Source of the DNA: DASUNQ01 sp035536455
GTDB lineage: Bacteria; Acidobacteriota; Thermoanaerobaculia; Multivoradales; UBA5704
Reading direction: 5' to 3'
Assembly: GCA_035536455.1 (NCBI GenBank)
Contig: DATLOC010000058.1
Coordinates: 75,310 to 139,309, forward strand
DNA: 64,000 nucleotides
This document shows positions 38,966 to 47,656 of this stretch, piece after piece; position 1 is the first letter of the stretch, and every line of letters begins with the position of its first letter. A model generated the notes under the pieces. The model ran no database searches, was not told the origin of the DNA, and saw only the letters and a list, made by a program, of their open reading frames with translations. The translations under genes were made by a program, and so were the position numbers.

Positions 38966-41086
38966 CTACATCCGGCACGTACTCCCCCCGGCGGCCGGCA
39001 GGTAGGCCTGCCCGACGTAGTCCTTGACCATGCGGTCGGCGTTGTAGCGCCAGGCGAGGGTCTGGATGCCGCGCTTGACGCGGGCGATCCAGCCGCGGGG
39101 GATGCCCTCCTCGTCGCGGGCGTAGTAGAGCGGCACGACCTCCTGCTCCAGCACCCTCATCAGCGCCTCGGCGTCGTGCGCGTCCTGGGCCGCGGGGTCG
39201 GCGTGGACCTCGCCCCGGCCGATGGCGAAGCCGTTGCCGCCTTCGAAGGCCTCCGCCCACCAGCCGTCGAGGATCGAGACGTTGAGCCCGCCGTTCAGGA
39301 TCACCTTCTGGCCGCTCGTGCCGCAGGCCTCCTGCGGCCGGCGCGGGGTGTTGAGCCAGGCGTCCACGCCCTGCACGAGCTGCCGGCCGACGTGCATCGT
39401 GTAGTTCTCGACGAAGACGATCCGCCCGGCGAAGCGCGGGTCCTGGCCGAGCTGCGAGACGCGCTGCGCCAGCTCCTTGCCGGCGCCGTCGGCGGGGTGG
39501 GCCTTGCCGGCGAAGATGATCTGCACCGGCCGCTCGGGGTCGCCGACCAGGCGCGCCAGGCGCTCCAGGTCGCGGAAGAGGATGTCGGCCCGCTTGTAGG
39601 TGGCGAAGCGGCGGGCGAAGCCCAGGGTCAGGGCATCCTGGTCGAGCGGCCGGCCCGCCGGCAGCCCCAGCCGCTCCCAGCGCTCGGCGCGCCGCCGCTC
39701 GACGAAGGCGAAGAGGCGCGCCTTGAGCACCTGATGGACCTCCCACAGCTCGGCGTCCGGCACCTTCTCGATCTCCCGCCAGAGGTCGGGGCGGGTGAGC
39801 GAGTCGGCCCAGGCCGGCGACAGGTAGTGCTCGTAGAGCTGCTGCATGTCGGCGGCGAGCCAGGTCTTGACGTGAATGCCATTGGTGATGTGGCCGATCG
39901 GCACCTCCTCCTCGCTGCGCTCCGGCCAGAGGTGCCGCCACATGCGCCGCGCCACCCGGCCATGGATGGCCGAGACGCCGTTGGCCTTGCGCGACAGGTT
40001 GAGCGCCAGGACGGTGGGGCAGAAGGGAGAGGCGGGGTCGGCCGGGCGCTCGCGACCGAGGGCGAGGAGGGCGTCGAGGTCGAGCCCCAGGCCGCGCGCC
40101 AGCCCCTCCAGGTGGCGGCCCGCGAGCTCGGAGAGGAAGCGGTCGTGCCCGGCCTCGACCGGCGTGTGGGTGGTGAAGACGCTCGCCGCCGCCACCTCGC
40201 GCAGCGCGTCGGCGGCCGAGAGGCCCTGCAGCTCGACGATCTCGCGCGCCCGCTCCAGCAGCGCGAAGGCCGAGTGCCCTTCGTTCAGGTGCAGCACCGA
40301 CGGCGTATGCCCCACCGCGCGCACCGCGCGGTAGCCGCCGACGCCCAGGAGCATCTCCTGCTGGATGCGGGTCTCCTGGTCGCCGCCGTAGAGCCGCGCG
40401 GTGAGCTCCTGGTCGGCCGGCGCGTTGGCGTCGTCGCGCGCGTCGAGGAGGAGGAGCTGGCTCCGCCCCACCCAGACCCGCCAGACGCGCAGCGCCACGT
40501 CCCTCCCCGGCAGCCTGACCGTCACCCGCACCGGCGCGCCGGCGGCGTCGGCCACCGCCTCGAGCGGCATCTCGTGCGCGGCGATGGGCTCGTAGCTGTC
40601 CTGCTGCCAGCCGGCGGCGTCGAGGTGCTGGTGCACGTACCCCTCGTGGTAGAGGATCCCCACGCCCACGACGCCGATCCCGAGGTCGCTCATGCTCTTC
40701 AGGTGGTCGCCGGCCAGCACGCCGAGGCCGCCCGAGTAGATCGGCAGCGACTGGTGGATGCCGAACTCGGCCGAGAAGTAGGCCACCGGCCGCGCCCGCA
40801 GCGGCCCGGCGTGGATGAGGCCCCAGGCGTCCCCCGCCAGGTAGTCGCCGAGGCGGCGGTGCGCCTGGTTGACGCGGGTGAGCATCTCGAGATCGTGCAC
40901 CCGCCGCTCGATGTCCTCGGGCTCGAGCCGGGAGAGGATCGCGACCGGGTTGTGGTGGCCGGTGCGCCAGAGCTCGGGCTCGAGCTCGCGGAAGAGGGCG
41001 CGGATGTCGGGCTGCCAGGTCCACCAGAGGTTGTGCGCCAGCTCGTGCAGCTTGCGCACCACGTCGTCCTGGGGGGCTCGCGTCAT
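38966..41086 (-). CDS. glgP: Alpha-glucan (glycogen) phosphorylase
   Basis: 706 aa. It releases glucose-1-phosphate from alpha-1,4-glucans. It belongs to the shorter bacterial/archaeal GT35 branch (with ~700-850 aa members), beginning HELAHNLWWTWQPDIRALFR. Conserved blocks are YFSAEFGIHQSLPIYSGGLG and LAGDHLKSMSDLG near the start, GHITNGIHVKTWLA in the middle, and the PLP-site region GTSGQKVILNGGLN. A long nested inverted repeat lies 60 nt upstream (41146-41192). Confidence 0.92.
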   Translation of the reverse strand: MTRAPQDDVVRKLHELAHNLWWTWQPDIRALFRELEPELWRTGHHNPVAILSRLEPEDIERRVHDLEMLTRVNQAHRRLGDYLAGDAWGLIHAGPLRARPVAYFSAEFGIHQSLPIYSGGLGVLAGDHLKSMSDLGIGVVGVGILYHEGYVHQHLDAAGWQQDSYEPIAAHEMPLEAVADAAGAPVRVTVRLPGRDVALRVWRVWVGRSQLLLLDARDDANAPADQELTARLYGGDQETRIQQEMLLGVGGYRAVRAVGHTPSVLHLNEGHSAFALLERAREIVELQGLSAADALREVAAASVFTTHTPVEAGHDRFLSELAGRHLEGLARGLGLDLDALLALGRERPADPASPFCPTVLALNLSRKANGVSAIHGRVARRMWRHLWPERSEEEVPIGHITNGIHVKTWLAADMQQLYEHYLSPAWADSLTRPDLWREIEKVPDAELWEVHQVLKARLFAFVERRRAERWERLGLPAGRPLDQDALTLGFARRFATYKRADILFRDLERLARLVGDPERPVQIIFAGKAHPADGAGKELAQRVSQLGQDPRFAGRIVFVENYTMHVGRQLVQGVDAWLNTPRRPQEACGTSGQKVILNGGLNVSILDGWWAEAFEGGNGFAIGRGEVHADPAAQDAHDAEALMRVLEQEVVPLYYARDEEGIPRGWIARVKRGIQTLAWRYNADRMVKDYVGQAYLPAAGGSTCRM

Positions 41087-41145
41087 CCCTGGGCTCTCTC
41101 TCCGTCGAGGTGAAGGCGGAATGATACCGCGCGCGGTTTAGCTCC

Positions 41146-41192
41146 CTTGAGCGGGCCAAACTTGACGCGAGTCAAGTTTGCGCGGGCTCAAG
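41146..41192. repeat. Nested inverted repeat upstream of glgP
   Basis: Inner arms AAACTTGAC (41158-41166) and GTCAAGTTT (41171-41179) are separated by GCGA. Outer arms CTTGAGC (41146-41152) and GCTCAAG (41186-41192) extend the symmetry, with a short internal loop. It lies between the stop of the outer-membrane protein gene and the start of glgP, both on the minus strand. It could be an operator, an attenuator or a terminator without U-run. Confidence 0.7.
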
Positions 41193-41229
41193 CGACCGAC
41201 GCGAGGTCGAGCCGAAGGCGGAGACCTTG

Positions 41230-43146
41230 CTAGAACTTGACTGCGATGCCGCCCATGATGCGGCGGCGGAGGCTCTCTTCGTCCGGCGCGGCGGCGGCCG
41301 AGGTGGCGCCGCGGGAGAGCTCCATGTTGAGCTGCACGGCCCAGTCGGCCGCGAGATCGAGCAGGACGTTGAGGTCCTGGGAGAGGAGCACCTGCAGCCT
41401 CTCCATCTTGCGCGGCTCCGGGGGGGCGCCGCTGCCCGCCGGGCGCAGCTCCTGGGCGAGCTGGTGGAAGGCGAGGAAGACGCCGGTCGAAGTGGCCTGG
41501 AACTGCGTGTCGAGCGACGACACCGACCAGCGCACGCGGTTCTCGTAGGGCTGGTCGTCGGTGGCGTGGAAGATGCCACCCCCGCCCTCGGCGACGCTCG
41601 ACTCGAAGCGGGTCACGACCTGCGGCGCGACGCGGTGGCTCCAGGCCATCTGCACCTCGCGCAGGGTGTCGCCGCCGACGAGATACAGGCTGTCGAGCCG
41701 GTCGAAGAAGTCCTCGCTGAAGTAGAGCCGCAGCGTCTCGCCGAGCGTCCGCTGCACCGCGGAAACCGAGAACAGGCCCTCTTCGCCCGCCTGGTGGGAG
41801 AGCGACAGCTCGTAGCAGGCGTCGCCCGACTGCTCGCAGGTCTCGGGCTCCTGGTACATCGTTGGCACGAAGTCCTGGAGGCCGGTGAGCGCCGGGTCCT
41901 CGTAGACGCGGCGCGAAACCGTTCCCTCGGCCTGCCAGGAGGGGCCGAGCTGGACGACGACGCCGCCGCGCGGGGTCAGCGAGACGCTGCCGTCGCGCAG
42001 CGTCGTGTAGAGGCCGTACTCGACGAGCACCGCCGGCTGCAGGCGCACGCCGCCGCTGCCGAAGACGTCCACCCGCTGGTCCACCTCGGGCATCACCAGG
42101 CCCTCGAAGCCCGCCGCCTGCCGCTCGCGGTAGCGCAGGCCGGTGTCGAGGTGGGAGCGCTCGCCGAGCGCCGTCGCGTAGGAGCCCTCGAAGCCCCAGG
42201 TGCGCGAGGCGCGCGGGATGCCGATCGGGCCGAGGCCGCCGTGGCGGTGGTAGTTGTTCTCGCTGGTGTAGTTGGCCGAGACCTCCGAGTGGCCGCGCGC
42301 GCCGAGCGCCTGCGACCAGCTCACCTGGTACTGGTCGAGCCCGACCGGGTCCTCGAGGCCGTTGCCGTCGCGCGACGGCACCAGGCGGTTGCTGCGGGTC
42401 ATCAGCGCGACGCGGCTGTCCGGCCCGGCGGCCACCTCCAGCGAGACGACGCTCGCCTCGGCGTCGGCCATGGCCGCGCCACGCGCGCCGCCGGCCGCGG
42501 TCGGGCCGAGCGTCCAGAAGTCGCCGGAGAGACCGACGCGGATCTCGCCGAGCCGTCCCTCGACCCCGACGCGCCCGCCGCTGATCGTGCCCTCGGCCAT
42601 GCCGGCGCCCTGATCGACGCCGGTCATCGCCGTCATCTCGGCCGCGAAGGGCGCGTCCTCGAACGAGGCGCTGGCGCCGTCGGAGCTGGCGGCGAAGGCG
42701 AGCCGCTGCACCTCCTCCATCTCGATCTCGTGCAGCACGTCGGCCGGGATGCGCGCGCGCAGCGACCAGAAGTCCTCGCCGGCCGTCTGCTCGCCGGGCT
42801 TGTTCGGAGCGAGGTTCAGCTCGACGAACTGGTAGGTCTGCGCCGTCGTGCGGGTCAGCAGCACGACCGCCGGCAGGAAACCGGCCTTGTGGGCGATGAC
42901 TTTGTAGAGGCCCGCGGGAAGGTCGCGGAAGAGGAAATTGCCCTGCGCGTCCGTCGTCACCTTGCGCAGGCTGAGGTCGGCGAGCTGATAGGCGTAGACG
43001 CCGGCCGCGGAGAGCGGGGCGGTCTTGCCGACCACCCGACCGGCCACCGCCGCCTGTCGCGCGGGCTCCGCCGCCGCGGCGCCCGCCGCTCCTGCGAGGA
43101 GGAGAGCGAGGACGGTGGCGCTGTGCCGGAGGGGGGTCATCGGCAT
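41230..43146 (-). CDS. Outer-membrane protein with carboxypeptidase-regulatory-like domain
   Basis: 638 aa. A signal peptide (to about residue 25, AAAAEPA) is followed by a CarboxypepD_reg-like beta domain (VAGRVVGKTAPLSAAGVYAY, GNFLFRDLPAGLYKVIAHKA). The remaining ~500 residues are strand-rich with alternating hydrophobic patterns and end in Lys-Phe, which suits an outer-membrane barrel. The usual TonB plug was not recognised, so I do not call it a TonB-dependent receptor. Similar proteins are common in Acidobacteriota. Ligand unknown. The start at 43146 has a second ATG two codons later. Confidence 0.65.
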   Translation of the reverse strand: MPMTPLRHSATVLALLLAGAAGAAAAEPARQAAVAGRVVGKTAPLSAAGVYAYQLADLSLRKVTTDAQGNFLFRDLPAGLYKVIAHKAGFLPAVVLLTRTTAQTYQFVELNLAPNKPGEQTAGEDFWSLRARIPADVLHEIEMEEVQRLAFAASSDGASASFEDAPFAAEMTAMTGVDQGAGMAEGTISGGRVGVEGRLGEIRVGLSGDFWTLGPTAAGGARGAAMADAEASVVSLEVAAGPDSRVALMTRSNRLVPSRDGNGLEDPVGLDQYQVSWSQALGARGHSEVSANYTSENNYHRHGGLGPIGIPRASRTWGFEGSYATALGERSHLDTGLRYRERQAAGFEGLVMPEVDQRVDVFGSGGVRLQPAVLVEYGLYTTLRDGSVSLTPRGGVVVQLGPSWQAEGTVSRRVYEDPALTGLQDFVPTMYQEPETCEQSGDACYELSLSHQAGEEGLFSVSAVQRTLGETLRLYFSEDFFDRLDSLYLVGGDTLREVQMAWSHRVAPQVVTRFESSVAEGGGGIFHATDDQPYENRVRWSVSSLDTQFQATSTGVFLAFHQLAQELRPAGSGAPPEPRKMERLQVLLSQDLNVLLDLAADWAVQLNMELSRGATSAAAAPDEESLRRRIMGGIAVKF

Positions 43147-43209
43147 TCTGGTCCTACGAGTCCGGAGTGTAGTCCCATGCCCCTGAGGGAGTCAACGCGG
43201 AGCCTCACA

Positions 43210-43238
43210 TTGACGGGCGGCTATTAGGTGCCTACAGT
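43210..43238 (+). promoter_or_regulatory. Sigma-70 promoter of the CopG-like gene, leaderless
   Basis: TTGACG (43210-43215), a 17-nt spacer, TACAGT (43233-43238). The expected start is at about 43245, one base before ATG 43246, so the mRNA would have no leader. No ribosome site is visible. Confidence 0.65.
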
Positions 43239-43245
43239 ACCGCCC

Positions 43246-43452
43246 ATGAGCTACGTCAAGACCTCGCTCAACCTCCCCGAACCGGCCGTCGAGGCCCTCA
43301 AGCAGATCGCCGCCAAACGCGGGGTGACGATGGCCGAGGTTGTCCGTCAGGCGATCGCCACCGAGAAGTTCCTCCACGACGAGGTCGAGAAGGGCAACAA
43401 GATCCTGCTCGAGGACAAGGACAAGAGCCTCCGGCAGGTGGTCTTCCGCTAG
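43246..43452 (+). CDS. Ribbon-helix-helix (CopG-type) regulator
   Basis: 68 aa from ATG 43246, chosen because the promoter -10 box is 7 nt away. The ribbon-helix-helix pattern is YVKTSLNLPEPAVEALKQIA, then AKRGVTMAEVVRQAIATEKF, followed by a charged tail ending DKSLRQVVFR. Such proteins bind DNA as dimers and often serve as antitoxins; no toxin gene follows here. The C-terminal pattern is typical of a common family found alone in many genomes. Confidence 0.8.
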   Translation: MSYVKTSLNLPEPAVEALKQIAAKRGVTMAEVVRQAIATEKFLHDEVEKGNKILLEDKDKSLRQVVFR

Positions 43453-43464
43453 GTTGGATCCCCG

Positions 43465-46176
43465 CTAGTTGATCTCCTCGATCGTCACGCTCTGCGTGAC
43501 GCGCACGTTGTCGGTGGCGGCGTCAGGGCCGTCGCCGTCGCCCTCGGTCCAGCCGGTCCAGCCCAGCTTGCAGCTCCCGCTCGGGTCGGAGGGACTGGGG
43601 TCGGCGGTGCAGAGGAAGATCATCTTGTCGGTCGTCGGGCTGCCGGTGAGGCTGAAGGTCCCCGGGTAGGCATGGTTGAAATGGAAGTACGGCCGGAGGT
43701 ACTTGTCGTAGTCCTTGTCCTCGAAGTTGGTGCCGTCGTAAGTGCCGTTCGTGTCCAAGTCGTAGTCCATGATCAGCACCCCCGCCCGCACGGTGTCGTC
43801 GGCAGCCGAGCCCACCGTGCCTGACCAGTCGACGTTGACGTCCCTGCCGTCCTCCGTCGCGTCATCGGTGAAGCCCTTGCTGACCTTCTCGACCTGCCCA
43901 CCCTGACGCCAGACGTAGAACTCGTCGGGTGGAACGAACCAGTCGGTCGTCCCGTCCGAGTCGAGGACGTCGTACAGCTTCGAGATCCGGTAGGTGACGC
44001 CGTGCTTCTTGAGCGGGTTGTAGTTGGCCTTCACCGCGGTCTGCACCAAGCCGATCGTGGCCGTCACCTCGGCGTGGTCGGAGGCGCAGCCCGCATCCTC
44101 CTCCCACTCGCCGGCGTTAGCGTTGATGGCCACCACCGGCTCTGACGGGTTGCCGGGCGGCCCGACGAGGCTGTAACGGGGAAAGTTCCCCTCGGCGGGC
44201 AACACCAGGATGTAGTCGACCCGCGCCTCTTTCGGCAGCAGGCTGACCGTGTCGTAGCCGTCGAAGTTGTCGCCGACCGTGACGCAGGTGGCGGCGCTCG
44301 TCGAGGGGATGGCGCTCTCGGTGCCGTTGCCGATCCAGGTGCCTCTCGCGTCGCGGGCCAGGAGGTCGTAGAGGTCCCACGCCCAGCCGTTCCCCTTGTC
44401 GAAGGCGGAGAGCTCCCAGTTGCCCAGCTGTTCGCGCATGCCCCGGTACTGGCCGCCGAAGCCGGCCTTGTCTTTCGTCTCGTCGGCCCATTTCGCCACG
44501 TCGGTGTTCCGCGTCGCCTTGGAAACCCCCTTCGGCCCGATCTGGTTAAGGTCGCCCAGCATGAAGGCCGGGCGGTCGAGGCCGTTGGGCGAGCCTTGGC
44601 CGCCGGCGCGCTTTTTCTTCGCCCAGTTGCGGAACCCCGCGAACTGCTCCGCGCGGACGTTCACTTGCCATGGGTTGGCGCCCCCACCGGCCTTGACGCA
44701 GTTGTGCCCCCCCACCGGCTGGCCGGCCGTGTCCTCACACCAGATGGTGGTGGCGTACTCGCCGTCCTCCTCGTAGTCGGCCTGCGTGTGGGTGCAGAAG
44801 ACGTCGACGAAGTCGTCGGAGATCCAAGTCTCGGACTTGCCCGGTGTCAACGGGGTGGAAGGCACGGCGGACGACTGCTTGACCCCGATCCGCGCCCACA
44901 CGATGCCCTTCCAGCCGGGACGCGGGGTCCCGATCCCCAAGCACTCGCCCTCCGACGGATCCTCATCGGCGCACCAGGACGAGACTTCCGGCAGCTCGCC
45001 GTAGAGCACCCAGTCGGAGTCGACGATCGGGCCCGCCGCGAGGATCATGTTGTTGGGCGGATCACCGCCGGGCCGGTACACCGCGTGCATCGGGGCCAAG
45101 TTGTTGTCGGCACGGAGCTTGTTGACAGCGGCGACCAGCTCGGGCTTGGCGTTCTCCTCCATGATCTCGGTCACGCAAACGACGTCGTTCCTGAAGACGA
45201 GCTGCGCAAAGTCCAAAATCTCCCCTGGACCGCCGTCGCCGGCAGGGGCGTCGAGCTGACCGACGTTGTAGGCGCTCATGCTCAACTCGATCCGCTCGGG
45301 CAGCCCCATGGCCACGGTCTGCCACGAGAGGGTGCTCAGGTCGGTCGGCGGCTTGTTGAAGAAGTTCGGAAGGTGCCCGAACGACCCGGTCGGTCCCGGA
45401 ATCACGAGCGGACGGTGCAGCACTCCGAGGCCGAAGAGCTCGTCCTCGACGATCTGGCTGGTGTTGATGGCCGCGCCGCGAGGCTGAGCGTGGACCGAGA
45501 CCTCGAAGCTGAGGAAAGCCACGACGGCGCCCTGCTTCGCCTCTTCCTGCCCCTTGGCGACGACCTTGAACGCCTCCTTGTCGGGGTCGTCGCCCGGCAG
45601 CGTGATGTTTTTCCAGCCGGCGGCGCAGGCCCCCTTGAACTGCTTGAGAGTGAGCTTCAACCCGCTCGAGCCCTGCACGCTCGTGTAGCCGATGACGATC
45701 TTGCGATCCTCCCCTGCCGGGTGAGCGGTGGGTTGGTTGTTGGCCTTGCAGCTCTGGCTGTCGAGGCTGGCCTGGCGCGCGCCGTCGAGGAAGAGGGTGA
45801 TCTCGCCCCGCTCGCCCCACGGTTGCGCGGTGCTGGCGTGCACCTTGAGGCCCACGAACAGAGTGCTGGCGGCGCAGCCGCTGCCGTCGGACTTTTTGCA
45901 CTGGGTGGAGGTGAAGGAGACGTTGTCCGACATGCTGAGGTACAGCTTGCCGTTGCCCTTGGGGGCGCTGTTGCTGAAGTCGTTCAGCTCGACGCGGATG
46001 CCGTTGGCGTACTCGGTCTCCTTGATCGAGCCGTCGACGGACGGCTGCACCTGCCCGTCCTGCCACTCGGGGCCGATGCTCTGCAGCGGCATCCAGATCC
46101 GCGGCGGCTCGGCGGCACAGATCGACGGCGCGGCGAGGGCCAGGACGACGGTGGACACGACGCTGCGGCGGTCCAT
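43465..46176 (-). CDS. Large secreted endonuclease/exonuclease/phosphatase-family protein
   Basis: 903 aa. A signal peptide (to about residue 22, ICAAEPP) is followed by a beta-rich N-terminal region of ~260 aa, then a DNase I-like phosphohydrolase core at about residues 300-690: VVCVTEIMEEN, VFCTHTQADY, FMLGDLNQIGP (metal-binding Asp/Asn) and CASDHAEVTA (catalytic His). This fold includes nucleases and sphingomyelinase C. The C-terminal ~210 aa form another beta domain with Asp-rich stretches, like the C-termini of some sphingomyelinases. Substrate (phospholipid or DNA) cannot be decided. GGAGGATCC ribosome site precedes ATG 46176. Confidence 0.72.
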   Translation of the reverse strand: MDRRSVVSTVVLALAAPSICAAEPPRIWMPLQSIGPEWQDGQVQPSVDGSIKETEYANGIRVELNDFSNSAPKGNGKLYLSMSDNVSFTSTQCKKSDGSGCAASTLFVGLKVHASTAQPWGERGEITLFLDGARQASLDSQSCKANNQPTAHPAGEDRKIVIGYTSVQGSSGLKLTLKQFKGACAAGWKNITLPGDDPDKEAFKVVAKGQEEAKQGAVVAFLSFEVSVHAQPRGAAINTSQIVEDELFGLGVLHRPLVIPGPTGSFGHLPNFFNKPPTDLSTLSWQTVAMGLPERIELSMSAYNVGQLDAPAGDGGPGEILDFAQLVFRNDVVCVTEIMEENAKPELVAAVNKLRADNNLAPMHAVYRPGGDPPNNMILAAGPIVDSDWVLYGELPEVSSWCADEDPSEGECLGIGTPRPGWKGIVWARIGVKQSSAVPSTPLTPGKSETWISDDFVDVFCTHTQADYEEDGEYATTIWCEDTAGQPVGGHNCVKAGGGANPWQVNVRAEQFAGFRNWAKKKRAGGQGSPNGLDRPAFMLGDLNQIGPKGVSKATRNTDVAKWADETKDKAGFGGQYRGMREQLGNWELSAFDKGNGWAWDLYDLLARDARGTWIGNGTESAIPSTSAATCVTVGDNFDGYDTVSLLPKEARVDYILVLPAEGNFPRYSLVGPPGNPSEPVVAINANAGEWEEDAGCASDHAEVTATIGLVQTAVKANYNPLKKHGVTYRISKLYDVLDSDGTTDWFVPPDEFYVWRQGGQVEKVSKGFTDDATEDGRDVNVDWSGTVGSAADDTVRAGVLIMDYDLDTNGTYDGTNFEDKDYDKYLRPYFHFNHAYPGTFSLTGSPTTDKMIFLCTADPSPSDPSGSCKLGWTGWTEGDGDGPDAATDNVRVTQSVTIEEIN

Positions 46177-46274
46177 GGGATCCTCCTTCGCCCGCTAGGG
46201 CGGCGAGTGCGAGCTGCGCTTTCGGAGTGCGACAGCTTATACCCGTTCCCTGGATCGCTTCTGGGCTTAGTCGC

Positions 46275-46790
46275 TCAACGCCCGTGCCGCACCAGCTCCT
46301 GGACCTGCAGCACGCGCGGCTCCCCTCCCTTCCCGGTTTCCGGAACCACGCCGCGCAGCACCACGTCCTTCCCGGCGTGCTCGTCGTGCAGGCGCTTGGC
46401 GAGGCCCTTGGCGCTCGGGCGGTCGACGAGCAGGTAGACGACGTCGAGGCCTTTCACGGCAAGACCGGGCTTGCCGCGGTGGACGATCGTGCCGGCGATC
46501 CGCACCTCGGCATCCTTGGGCGTGAAGCCGCCGTCGATCGCCACCTGCCGGACGGCTTCGACCGTCGCGGTGTTGCCGGGGCGGAAGGTGAGATCGACGA
46601 CGCCGCGGTTGAGCGAGACCTCGACCTTCTCCACCCCCTTGATCTTCTGCATGGCCACGCGCACGGCGTGGGCGCAGACCGCTCAGTCCATGCCGAAGAG
46701 GGTTTGCTGCATGCGCAGCAGCTCGGCGTGCGCCGTGGCGGCCGGCGCGAGCAGGGTGAGCAGGAGCGAGAGCAGGACGAGGCGTTTCAT
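46275..46790 (-). CDS. Selenocysteine-containing MerP/HMA-type periplasmic metal-binding protein
   Basis: 171 aa including one predicted selenocysteine. ATG 46790 overlaps the upstream stop (ATGA) and has GAGGAGCAC upstream. Residues 1-22 form a signal peptide. The heavy-metal-associated domain then reads FGMD-(UGA)-AVCAHAVRVA, so the UGA at 46683-46685 (residue 36) replaces the first Cys of GMxCxxC. The frame continues without a shift into KGVEKVEVSLNRGVVDLTF and AVRQVAIDGGF, a normal HMA fold, then an OB-like domain (VRIAGTIVHRGKPGL, KDVVLRGVVPETGKG). A hairpin right behind the UGA and selA in the same window support selenocysteine. It is the last gene of a MerT-like operon. If UGA were a true stop, only a 35-aa secreted peptide would be made. 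Confidence 0.85.
46647..46685 (-). promoter_or_regulatory. UGA codon and SECIS-like hairpin
   Basis: Read on the minus strand, after UGA (46683-46685) come 5 nt and then a stem: CUGC (46674-46677) with GCAG (46647-46650), a small internal loop, and CCACGC (46666-46671) with GCGUGG (46655-46660). The apical loop is CGUGC, 18-22 nt behind the UGA, with the GU step that SelB recognises in known bacterial SECIS loops. Distance and shape match bacterial SECIS elements. Confidence 0.7.
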
Positions 46791-47656
46791 GGCGTGCTCC
46801 TCGGTATGAACCAGTAGCTGAAGTTGACGACGAAGCGGACGTCCTCCTCGGGCTGGTCGCCGTGGAGGTCGCTGTGGACGGGGAAGAGCGGGCCGCCGGA
46901 GATGCCCCAGGGCCCGTAAAGCCCGAGCACGGTCGGGCCGGCGAAGACCTCGTGGCCGCCAGTGTCGGCCAGCGCGCGGCCGGCGATCTCGTCGCGCCCG
47001 CGGTACTCGCCCACCAGCTCGACGAACCAGCGCCAGTCCGCGTGCGGCAGCTCGGCGCGGAAGCGCTGCGGCCGGTAGCCGTAGACCAGGCTCCAGATCG
47101 CCATGTCGCCGGTGCGGTCGCCGCCGCGTGCGCTCGCCGCGCGCTGGACCTGGGCGCCGGCCCAGGCGTAGTGGACGCGCGAGGCGTAGCCGGTGGCGAG
47201 CCCGCCGAGGACGCCCGGCGAGGTGCGCACGCCGGCGCGGACGTCGTCGGTCGGGACCTCGAGGCCGAGATAGGCGGTCGACTCGAAGCGCGCGCCGACG
47301 CCCAGCGCCCGCCGGTGGAAGCGCCAGCCGAGGAGGAGCTCGGCGTCGCGGACCCCCGGCATCGTCGCCATCATCCTCGCCGGCGGCACCCCCGGGTCGT
47401 CGTCGAGCGACAGCGGCAGCGAGACGGAGACCTGGAGGTCCTCCGTCAAGCCGTAGCCGAGCATCGGCCGGACCATCGCCATCTCGCCCGCGCTCCCCGA
47501 GCGCCCCATGGCGCCGACGTCCAGGCTCCACAGTCCCTGCCCGAGCGTCGGCGTGGCGAGCCCGTAGACCGGCCCGTGCCCGGCCGCGGCGAGCGGGGAG
47601 GCGGCGAGCACGAGGCCGAGCGCCGCGGCGAGGGTGATGCGCGCCCGCACGCTCAC
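46787..47656 (-). CDS. Outer-membrane barrel protein of the MerT-like operon
   Basis: 289 aa, GTG 47656 overlapping the MerT-like stop (GTGA). A signal peptide (ending ASPLAAAGH) is followed by alternating beta strands typical of a small outer-membrane barrel (LWSLDVGAMGRSGSAGEMAM, FRAELPHADWRWFVELVGEY), ending VRFVVNFSYWFIPRSTP. It resembles the phenol-degradation/MetA-type barrel group. It may be a porin-like partner for metal uptake or release. It is translationally coupled to both neighbours by 4-nt overlaps. Confidence 0.65.
   Translation of the reverse strand: MSVRARITLAAALGLVLAASPLAAAGHGPVYGLATPTLGQGLWSLDVGAMGRSGSAGEMAMVRPMLGYGLTEDLQVSVSLPLSLDDDPGVPPARMMATMPGVRDAELLLGWRFHRRALGVGARFESTAYLGLEVPTDDVRAGVRTSPGVLGGLATGYASRVHYAWAGAQVQRAASARGGDRTGDMAIWSLVYGYRPQRFRAELPHADWRWFVELVGEYRGRDEIAGRALADTGGHEVFAGPTVLGLYGPWGISGGPLFPVHSDLHGDQPEEDVRFVVNFSYWFIPRSTP

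Noticed and set aside
46683..46685. Reading this UGA as an ordinary stop with a separate downstream gene at 46275-46664
   Set aside because: The HMA motif would be cut at its first Cys, the downstream piece has no ribosome site, and a SECIS-like hairpin plus selA explain the codon better.
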